Shown one piece after another: positions 57,718 through 64,000 of a stretch of DNA of 64,000 nt. The translations under genes were made by a program, and so were the position numbers. The number at the start of each line of letters is the position of its first letter. Positions within the stretch are counted from its first letter, which is position 1. Source of the DNA: Polaromonas sp. (GTDB lineage Bacteria > Pseudomonadota > Gammaproteobacteria > Burkholderiales > Burkholderiaceae_C); contig JAQGNE010000063.1 in NCBI GenBank assembly GCA_028291985.1, positions 62,001-126,000 of the forward strand, written 5' to 3'. Below the pieces are notes generated by a model. That model ran no database searches, was not told where the DNA came from, and was given only the letters and a program-made list of their open reading frames with translations.

Positions 57718-59102
57718 GCGGCGGCGCAGCTCCCTGTGTGGGTGACAAGCCCCCGGCGATCAGCTTTTATGAGGCGCTCAAATTCTGGCTGCAGCTGGGC
57801 TTCATCAGCTTCGGCGGCCCGGCTGGCCAGATTGCCATCATGCACCGCGAGCTGGTGGAAAAGCGGCGCTGGATTTCTGAAAAACGCTTTCTGCACGCGC
57901 TCAATTTCTGCATGCTGCTGCCGGGCCCCGAGGCGCAGCAGCTGGCCACCTACCTGGGCTGGCTGATGCACAAGACACGCGGCGGGGTGGTGGCCGGCGT
58001 GCTTTTCGTGCTGCCTTCGCTGGTCCTGCTGATTGCCCTCAGCTGGATATACATGGCGTTTGGGCAGCTGCCACTGGTTGCAGGCATCTTTTACGGCATC
58101 AAGCCTGCGGTGGCGGCCATCGTGCTGCATGCGCTGCACCGCATTGCCAGCAAGTCATTGGGGCACCCGTTGCTGGCCCCCGTACCCTGGGTGATTGCAG
58201 CTCTCAGTTTCATAGCGATAGCGTTCCTGAGGCTGCCGTTTCCGGTGGTGGTAATAGGTGCGCTGCTGACTGGTGCGGTGCTGGCCCGGCTGGCGCCGCA
58301 GACTTTGGCACGGCGCGGTGGCGCGCATGGCGCCGGTGTCAGTAGCGCTCATGCGGCCGCACTGATTGATGACGACACGCCCACGCCGGCGCATGCGGTG
58401 TACAAAAGCTCGCGCCTGCTGATGGTCTTTGCCGCAGGCGCCGTGCTGTGGCTGCTGCCGATGGCGGCCCTGCTGACGGCATATGGCTGGTCAGCCACGC
58501 TGACGCAGGTCGGCTGGTTCTTCACCAAGGCCGCGATGCTGACATTTGGCGGAGCGTACGCCGTGCTGCCTTATGTGAACCAGGCCGCGGTAGAGCATTA
58601 CCAGTGGCTGACCACCTTGCAGATGATGGACGGCCTGGCGCTGGGCGAAACCACGCCCGGCCCGCTGATCATGGTGGTGGCGTTTGTCGGTTTTGTCGGC
58701 GGCTGGGCCAAGCAGGTGCTGGGGCCTGACGCCCTTTTTCTGGGCGCAGCGCTGGCGGCCTGCGTGGCGACCTGGTTCACGTTTTTGCCGTCCTTTATCT
58801 TCATCCTGGCCGGCGGGCCGTGGGTCGAATCCACGCGGGGCAACCTTCAACTGACAGCGCCACTGGCAGCCGTGACCGCGGCGGTGGTGGGCGTGATCGC
58901 CAACCTGGCCCTGTTCTTCATCGCTGCGGTGGCTTTTCCTGCCGGGCAGGCCGGCTTCTTCGCTACCGCGCCGGACTGGACGGCCCTGGCATTGCTGCTG
59001 CTGGCGGCATGGGGCTTGTGGCGCCTGAAATGGGGCGTCATCACAGTCATTGCCGCATCCGCCGTGGCAGGCCTGCTGCTGCGGCTGGCAGGCTGGGCGT
59101 GA
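57714..59102 (+). CDS. chrA: Chromate transporter ChrA (two-domain)
   Basis: 462 aa, two homologous chromate-transport domains, each with the family signature: LGFISFGGPAGQIAIMHRELVEKRRW (N-domain) with NFCMLLPGPEAQQLATYLGW, and FFTKAAMLTFGGAYAVLPYVNQAAVEHYQWLT with LALGETTPGPLIMVVAFVGF (C-domain). About twelve membrane helices. It confers chromate efflux in known members. Coupled to the rhodanese gene. Confidence 0.93.
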   Translation: MSGGAAPCVGDKPPAISFYEALKFWLQLGFISFGGPAGQIAIMHRELVEKRRWISEKRFLHALNFCMLLPGPEAQQLATYLGWLMHKTRGGVVAGVLFVLPSLVLLIALSWIYMAFGQLPLVAGIFYGIKPAVAAIVLHALHRIASKSLGHPLLAPVPWVIAALSFIAIAFLRLPFPVVVIGALLTGAVLARLAPQTLARRGGAHGAGVSSAHAAALIDDDTPTPAHAVYKSSRLLMVFAAGAVLWLLPMAALLTAYGWSATLTQVGWFFTKAAMLTFGGAYAVLPYVNQAAVEHYQWLTTLQMMDGLALGETTPGPLIMVVAFVGFVGGWAKQVLGPDALFLGAALAACVATWFTFLPSFIFILAGGPWVESTRGNLQLTAPLAAVTAAVVGVIANLALFFIAAVAFPAGQAGFFATAPDWTALALLLLAAWGLWRLKWGVITVIAASAVAGLLLRLAGWA

Positions 59103-59116
59103 CGGTAAGCAGCTGT

Positions 59117-59181
59117 TTTCAAGCAAAAAGTGCTTGTAGCCCAATAAATGCAAAGGGTGGTAGCTACTGTTTATATAGCAT
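59117..59181 (-). repeat. Family A dispersed repeat
   Basis: On the minus strand: head TGCTATATAAACAGTAGCTA, core TATTGGGCTACAAGCAC, tail TTTTTGCTTGAAAA. It lies between chrA and the second SulP gene. Confidence 0.88.
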
Positions 59182-59229
59182 AGCCGAACGCCCGCCTATG
59201 CTTGCGGCAGCCGGCGGTATGCTCGGTCC

Positions 59230-61365
59230 ATGCCTGGCTCTTCAGACTTTCCGGTGGCCGCAGCTGCCAATAGCGCGCTGTTGAAGCTGTCTGGCCGACT
59301 CTTTGGCAGCTGGGTTCACCACCTGTCGCCGGCCAGCCTGCGTGCTGACGCCGTGGCCGGCCTCCTGGGGGCGGTGCTGGTGTTGCCGCAAGGCATTGCC
59401 TTTGCCACGCTGGCCGGCTTGCCACCGGAATACGGGCTGTACACCGCGGTCATCCCCTGCATCATTGCCGCCCTCTTTGGTTCCAGCTGGCATGTGATGT
59501 CCGGCCCGACCAATGCCAACTCGCTGGCGCTCTTTGCCATGCTGTCACCGCTGGCCGCCGCCTTCAGCCCGGCCTATATTCAGCTGGCGCTGGCGGTCAC
59601 CGTAATGGTCGGCATCATGCAGTGGCTGATCGGCGCCCTTCGGCTGGGCTTGCTTGCCAACTTCATTTCGCCGACAGTCCTGTTTGGCTTCACCTCCGGC
59701 GCAGCCCTTCTGATTGCGGTGCATGCGCTGCCAGACCTGCTTGGCTTGCCAGGCGCCAGCGGGCACAGCGCGGCAGCGGTGCTGGGCCATGTGCTGGGCC
59801 TGCTGCTGTCGGCGCAGCCGGCGGCCCTGGCGGTGGCCGGCATCACGCTGGCAAGCGCCATGCTGCTGCGGCGCTGGCGCCGCAACTGGCCTTACATGCT
59901 GCTGGGCCTGACGGCTGGCACCGTGGCCGCATGGGCCTGGGGCCAGTGGCCGGGTGGTGCCAGCGCGGCCGCATATGCACCGCTGCGCACCGTCGGGCAG
60001 GTACCTGCGCCGTGGCCACATTTTGCAGTGCCGCAGATCAGCTGGGCGCAGGCGTCCGATCTGCTCGGGCTCGCGTTTGCCCTCACCATCGTGGCGCTTG
60101 GCCAGGCCATCTCGATTTCCAAAACAGTCGCTCTGCGTTCGGGCCAGCGCATCGATGCCAACCGCGAGTTTCGCGGTCAGGGCCTGTCCAACATCGTGGG
60201 CGGTTTTTTCTCGTGCTATGTGTCCTGTGGCTCCATGAACCGGTCCATGCCCAACCTGGAAGCCGGCGCACGCACGCCGCTGGCTGCCGTGTTCTCGGCG
60301 CTGCTGCTGTTGCTACTGGTCGCGGTCAGCGCGCCGCTGCTGGCGCTTATCCCGATGGCGGCACTGGCAGCGCTGCTGCTGCTGGTGGCCGTGGCGCTGC
60401 TGGACTTTGCCCGCTGGCGTCAGCTGTTTGACTTAAGCCGCTCCGACTTCGGCGTCGCCCTCGCAACCATGGCTGCCACCCTCACCCTTCGCCTGGAGGT
60501 CGCCATCCTGCTGGGCATGATCCTGTCGCTGACGTCGTTTTTGTTACGCACCTCGCGCCCGGCCATGCGCACCATGGGTTTTGACAGCCGTGGCCCGGAG
60601 CGGCAATTCGTGATTCTGGAAGATGAGCACAGAGACAGCGAGCCGGGCAGCTTTCTCCAGCCTGCGCAAGAGGGGATCAAGCGTGTTTCCAAGCAGCGGC
60701 CGCGGGACGCCCATTGCCGGACCGCAGGCGTGCCCTTCGACACCTCAGGACGAACGGATTCCCTGTCGGGTTTCAACGGACGCAGCGAAGGGCCGCCCCG
60801 GGCAAGTCCAGCCTCCTCGGGGGGCATCCTTCGACAGGCTCAGGACGATCGGGTAATAGCAGTGGGGAGCGTGGGGGCCACATTCCTTCCAGAGTGCCCG
60901 CAGCTCAAGCTGCTGCGCATGGAAGGCGAGGTCTACTTCGGCGCGACGCAGCATGTGGCTGACATCCTGCATGCGCTGCGCAGCCAGAACCAGCCGCAGC
61001 TGCATCTGCTGGTCATGGGCAAAAGCATGAATTTCATCGACTTGGCGGGTGCTGAACTGTGGGAGGCAGAACTGGCGGCGCGCCGCGCGATGGGTGGTGA
61101 TCTGTACTTTCACCGGCCGCGGCCAGAGGTGATCCGGATGTGGCGCAAGACCGGCTTCACTCGGCTGCTGGGGCCGGAGCATCAGTTTCCCGACAAGCGC
61201 ACCGCCATCACCACCATTTTTGGCCGGCTGGACCCGGAAATCTGCAGACGCTGCACCGCCCGTATCTTTTGGGAATGCCAGACGGTGCCCGGTCCCGAGA
61301 CACTGCCTTCGTCGCTTTCTGCAGACATCACTCCCACCAATAACCCGAGCGCCAGACCTCATTGA
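59230..61365 (+). CDS. SulP-family transporter with STAS domain and repeat-derived insert
   Basis: 711 aa. Membrane part (about 30-450) with the signature GAVLVLPQGIAFATLAGLPPEYGLYTAVIPCI and GQAISISKTVALRSGQRIDANREFRGQGLSNIVGGFFSCYVSCGSMNRS. The STAS domain (about 555-680, MEGEVYFGATQHVADILHAL, SMNFIDLAGAELWEAE) follows a foreign-looking 73-residue insert (about 478-550) made of dispersed repeats. A Cys-rich tail (EICRRCTARIFWEC) comes last. Substrate unknown (sulfate or bicarbonate likely). ATG 59230 is family-like. Confidence 0.9.
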   Translation: MPGSSDFPVAAAANSALLKLSGRLFGSWVHHLSPASLRADAVAGLLGAVLVLPQGIAFATLAGLPPEYGLYTAVIPCIIAALFGSSWHVMSGPTNANSLALFAMLSPLAAAFSPAYIQLALAVTVMVGIMQWLIGALRLGLLANFISPTVLFGFTSGAALLIAVHALPDLLGLPGASGHSAAAVLGHVLGLLLSAQPAALAVAGITLASAMLLRRWRRNWPYMLLGLTAGTVAAWAWGQWPGGASAAAYAPLRTVGQVPAPWPHFAVPQISWAQASDLLGLAFALTIVALGQAISISKTVALRSGQRIDANREFRGQGLSNIVGGFFSCYVSCGSMNRSMPNLEAGARTPLAAVFSALLLLLLVAVSAPLLALIPMAALAALLLLVAVALLDFARWRQLFDLSRSDFGVALATMAATLTLRLEVAILLGMILSLTSFLLRTSRPAMRTMGFDSRGPERQFVILEDEHRDSEPGSFLQPAQEGIKRVSKQRPRDAHCRTAGVPFDTSGRTDSLSGFNGRSEGPPRASPASSGGILRQAQDDRVIAVGSVGATFLPECPQLKLLRMEGEVYFGATQHVADILHALRSQNQPQLHLLVMGKSMNFIDLAGAELWEAELAARRAMGGDLYFHRPRPEVIRMWRKTGFTRLLGPEHQFPDKRTAITTIFGRLDPEICRRCTARIFWECQTVPGPETLPSSLSADITPTNNPSARPH
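60734..60879 (+). repeat. Composite repeats inside the SulP gene (families B and C)
   Basis: Two copies of a REP-like sequence (consensus CCTTCGACAGGCTCAGGACG) occur at 60734-60757 (with CACCTCAGGACGAACGG) and 60828-60853. The second lies inside a split family B unit (CCGCCCCGGGCAAGTCCAGC at 60793 to GCGTGGGGGCC ending 60879), i.e. one repeat is nested in another. Everything is translated in frame. Confidence 0.85.
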
Positions 61366-61558
61366 CCGGATAGGGTGGCGCGGTAATGCTGGCGTCAGCA
61401 GGCCGATGGTCACATCGGCATCGGCATCGGCATCGGCAGCCGCGCGCGCCGCCGCCTGCAGGGCCTGCGCCTTCTCTTACAGCTGCTTGCGCCTGGCAAG
61501 CCGCGGGGCGCATACCGCCGTCTATAGAATCGAAATCCCAACACTCCTGCCTGCGCCT

Positions 61559-62410
61559 GTGTCCGACCGCTTTTCTGTTCTGCCGCAATACATCATTCCC
61601 AAACAGGCGCTGACCTCATTTGCCGGCTGGGTGTCCTCGCGCAAGCGGGGCCGGGTGACCACGGAGATTGTCCGGCGCTTCGTGCTCAAGTACCAGGTGA
61701 ACATGGACGAGGCCGTCAACGCGGACATCGCCAGCTACCTCACCTTCAATGATTTCTTCACCCGGGCGCTCAAGCCTGGCGCCCGGCCGATAGCATCGGC
61801 AGACCTGGTCTCGCCAGTGGATGGCGCCATTAGCCAGTTCGGCCCCATCACCGGCGACCAGATCGTGCAGGCCAAGGGCCACAACTATTCCATCACTGCC
61901 GTCGTTGGCGGTGACCCGGTGCTGGCAGCGCAATACGAGCACGGCAGTTTTGCAACGCTTTACCTGAGCCCCAAGGACTACCACCGCATCCACATGCCCT
62001 GCGATGGGCTGCTGAAGCGGATGATCTATGTGCCAGGCGACCTGTTCTCGGTCAATCCGCTGACGGCGCGTGGCGTGCCCGGCCTCTTTGCCCGCAATGA
62101 ACGGGTGGTCTGCGTGTTTGAATCCGAGCGCGGCCCCTTCGTGCTGATTCTGGTGGGTGCCACCATCGTCGGCAGCATGGCCACGGTATGGCACGGCGTG
62201 GTCAACCCGCCCAGAGGCAAGGTGGTTCGCAGTTGGGACTACCCCTCAGACCGGCCTGCAATCGCCATCAAAAAGGGCGAGGAGATGGGCCGGTTTTTAC
62301 TGGGGTCGACAGTGGTGATGCTGTTTCCAGAAGGCCCATTGAAGTTCAATCCCGAATGGGCGCCAGGCAGGGCTATCCGGTTGGGCGAGGCGATGGCCAA
62401 CTACGCTTGA
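61559..62410 (+). CDS. psd: Phosphatidylserine decarboxylase
   Basis: 283 aa inner-membrane proenzyme that decarboxylates phosphatidylserine to phosphatidylethanolamine and cleaves itself to form a pyruvoyl group. The LGST cleavage motif (FLLGSTVVMLF, about residues 247-257), VSPVDGAISQFG, SPKDYHRIHMPCDG (His) and GLFARNERVV are present. GTG 61559 gives the family N-terminus VSDRFSVLPQYIIPKQALT; upstream sequence is not homologous. No ribosome site is obvious. The serine synthase gene is not adjacent. Confidence 0.92.
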   Translation: MSDRFSVLPQYIIPKQALTSFAGWVSSRKRGRVTTEIVRRFVLKYQVNMDEAVNADIASYLTFNDFFTRALKPGARPIASADLVSPVDGAISQFGPITGDQIVQAKGHNYSITAVVGGDPVLAAQYEHGSFATLYLSPKDYHRIHMPCDGLLKRMIYVPGDLFSVNPLTARGVPGLFARNERVVCVFESERGPFVLILVGATIVGSMATVWHGVVNPPRGKVVRSWDYPSDRPAIAIKKGEEMGRFLLGSTVVMLFPEGPLKFNPEWAPGRAIRLGEAMANYA

Positions 62411-62708
62411 GGCTTGCGCCACAAGCTGGGGCAGGTTTAAAGCATTGTCTCCAGCATCTCGTCCCATTTTTCGATTGGCGGTGGTTTTGGACAAAAGCAC
62501 GGGCCAAATATTTCGCCCGGATGAACCGTCATCGAGCCTTTCTTGCGCTTCACTTTCACCAGAATTTCGCTGTTCTGGCGCCACACGACTGCACAGCAGC
62601 CTACCCTGTAGCTTCTTCTGGAGCAGAAAATCTCTGGCGACAGTCGCCAGGCAAACTTCCTTCGACGCTGCGGTCGCCATGCTCATGCAGTGAATTGCTG
62701 CCAGCGCT
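62411..62708. other. Intergenic region, possibly with a remnant gene
   Basis: About 300 bases between psd and the broken DUF72 gene. On the minus strand a frame ending at 62443 (ILVKVKRKKGSMTVHPGEIF, GPCFCPKPPPIEKWDEMLETML) looks protein-like but has no start or family. It may be the C-terminus of a lost gene. Confidence 0.35.
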
Positions 62709-63565
62709 TTACAACTTGAGCCGTTCCAGCAAAGCCAGGGCCGCAGCAGGCGCACGCTCCTTTGCGCCATTGATGAAGTAAACGAAGACATCGCGCGGCC
62801 CCGGCCCAGGCTGCGCGGATTCCAGCGATGGCAAGTCTTGTGGCGACGCGCCTGATGACCAGTACTTCACCCTTTCGGACCACGCATCCAGCGCCGCAGG
62901 CTCATAGCCCGTCTCGACATCGGCGTCACCCAACATCATCCGTGCCTAAACGAAGTCCGATGTCAGATCCGCAAACGACGGGAAATTGTCGGCAGCGGTA
63001 AATACGGTTGCCACGCGGTAGCGCCTGGCCAGCGAAAGGTAGTCGGTGCTCAGGGAACCTTCGTTGCGCACATCCACCACATGGCGCAGCCGTCTGCCGT
63101 CTGCCGTCTGCCGTCTGCGGCAGCAGTGCCAGGAAGGCCTCGAAGTCTTCGGCATCAAATGTTGTGCCCGCCATGAACTGCCAGACGATGGGCCCGAGCT
63201 TGGGGCCGAGTTCGTGATGCCGCTTTCCATGATTCGCGTGATGGACGCACGGGATTCAGCAAGCGCACGGCGATGGGTCGCATAGCGGCTGGCCTTGAGG
63301 CAGCACGAAGTCATCGGGTGTCTCACGCCGCCAGTTTTTTGAAAGCTGCCGGGTTTGGGCGTGCCGTAGTACGTGCCGTTGACTTCAATGCTGCTCAGCT
63401 GGCGGCTGGCGTACCCGAGCTCTTGGCTTTGGGGTAGCCCTTTGGGATAGAAGTTGTCGCGCCAGGGCTGATAGGTCCAGCCGCCCACGCTACGCGGATG
63501 CGTGCAGCGGACTTGCACGCGCTGTCGCTGCTGCGGTTGCCGGGGACGCTGTTGATGGGTTTCAT
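62709..63565 (-). pseudogene. DUF72/YecE-family gene, frameshifted and nonsense-mutated
   Basis: From ATG 63565 fragments of one DUF72 protein follow in several frames: GGWTYQPWRDNFYPKGLPQS and SSIEVNGTYYGTPKPGSF (63490-63340), LKASRYATHRRALAESRASI, MAGTTFDAEDFEAFLALLPQTADGRR in another frame (63174-63100), RHVVDVRNEGSLSTDYLSLA and FADLTSDFV, then an in-frame TAG (position of the usual Tyr) at 62946-62948, then MMLGDADVETGYEPAALDAW, FVYFINGAKERAPAAALALL. At least three frame changes and one stop. Function of the family is unknown. Confidence 0.82.
63091..63120 (+). repeat. 7-bp tandem repeat within the DUF72 pseudogene
   Basis: About four consecutive copies of TCTGCCG (GTCTGCCGTCTGCCGTCTGC) flanked by GCAGC sequences. 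Seven is not a multiple of three, so expansion here changes frame, matching one of the breaks in the gene. Confidence 0.9.
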
Positions 63566-63752
63566 GAGGACAGGTTATTGGCGAAAAGAGCCATCATCGG
63601 CCGGTCTGATCAGGCCGGGCCGCAGCAACTTCGGGCATGGGCTGCATGTGGCGCTGGTTCTGTGGGAAGCGTACAGTAAGCGGTTCGCTTGCGCCGCCTA
63701 CGCTGCCATCGCCTTTGAATCACCTTCTGAATCTACCTTCTGGAGCTCAGCC

Positions 63753-64000
63753 ATGAACGCCCCCTTGCACCGTGAAATTCCAGCCGCTGTTCTCGACGCC
63801 GACCAGGCGCTTTCCCAGGTCAGCAGCCAGTGGGACAACGATATCGTCAAGCAGATCACCAACTACATCGGCATACCCGCAAAGTCGCCTACCTTTGACA
63901 GCGACTGGGCCCGGCACGGCTTCATCGACACGGTGATGCGCAATGCCGCAGCCTGGGTCGAGGCGCAAAAAGTCGAAGGCCTGTCGCTGGAGATTGTCCG
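63753..64000 (+). CDS. M20-family metallopeptidase/dipeptidase (5' part, cut by window edge)
   Basis: 82 codons are visible. TGGAG lies 8 bases before ATG 63753. The sequence MNAPLHREIPAAVLDADQAL, SQWDNDIVKQITNYIGIPAK, SPTFDSDWARHGFIDTVMRNAAAWVEAQ matches the N-terminus of M20 dipeptidases (zinc-dependent, cytosolic), in which the metal ligands come later. The rest is beyond the window. Confidence 0.82.
   Translation, partial: MNAPLHREIPAAVLDADQALSQVSSQWDNDIVKQITNYIGIPAKSPTFDSDWARHGFIDTVMRNAAAWVEAQKVEGLSLEIV

Noticed and set aside
62297..62791. Minus-strand frame between psd and the DUF72 remnant
   Set aside because: It overlaps the end of psd, has no ribosome site or recognisable product, and the more protein-like segment near its end is in another frame. 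Reported only as a possible remnant.

Overview
The window looks like a chromosomal segment of a beta-proteobacterium of the order Burkholderiales, most likely family Comamonadaceae and possibly a cold-adapted Polaromonas-like organism. The basis is the gene order rpmH-dnaA-dnaN-gyrB, the high GC content, the style of the metX-metW and minCDE operons, two dispersed repeat families that I associate with Comamonadaceae, and an ice-binding-type lipoprotein. The genus is inference; no rRNA or tRNA gene is visible.

Layout. 1-3.7 kb: thiC (cut by the left edge) under a TPP riboswitch, then rdgC. 3.7-8.6 kb: a four-gene operon, MBOAT acyltransferase - FkbH-like HAD protein - acyl carrier protein - SGNH protein, which resembles a Dlt system with the adenylating enzyme replaced by FkbH. 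8.6-11 kb: SulP transporter plus tandem universal stress protein. 11.6-13.4 kb: small secreted proteins and a decayed oxidoreductase. 13.8-17.5 kb: endonuclease/phosphatase-family protein, cardiolipin synthase and YbhN-like membrane protein (the E. coli ybhP-clsB-ybhN order). 17.55-20.9 kb: a LexA-type SOS box in front of a radical-SAM protein and a DUF4130-UdgX fusion. 21-25.1 kb: membrane metallophosphoesterase, then minCDE. 25.3-28.2 kb: ice-binding-type lipoprotein with a 20-unit VTP repeat, and an OmpA-family protein. 28.4-34.8 kb: a mixed region with a deleted sensor kinase, stress genes, SDR, a response regulator and a shattered dioxygenase gene.

34.9-46.3 kb is the replication-origin neighbourhood: exonuclease, DUF3297, gyrB, dnaN, a probable oriC with DnaA boxes and a DnaA-trio, dnaA, and, diverging, rpmH, rnpA, yidD, yidC and mnmE. 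46.4-53.7 kb: a frameshifted cNMP-binding gene, a hypothetical gene, a histidine phosphatase, a KefC-type antiporter, a KdsC-like pseudoenzyme with lptC, an SDR and a glycine-rich RRM protein. 53.7-55 kb is decayed DNA. 55.07-64 kb: a SAM-II riboswitch with a following terminator, metX-metW, rhodanese-chrA, a second SulP transporter, psd, a broken DUF72 gene, and the start of an M20 peptidase.

Three themes stand out. First, dispersed repeats have been absorbed in frame into three apparently functional proteins (MnmE, MetX, SulP). Second, at least six genes are decaying. Third, the MBOAT/FkbH/ACP/SGNH operon is the best candidate for an under-described pathway: it could charge a carrier protein with a glyceryl-type group and export it onto a cell-surface polymer.
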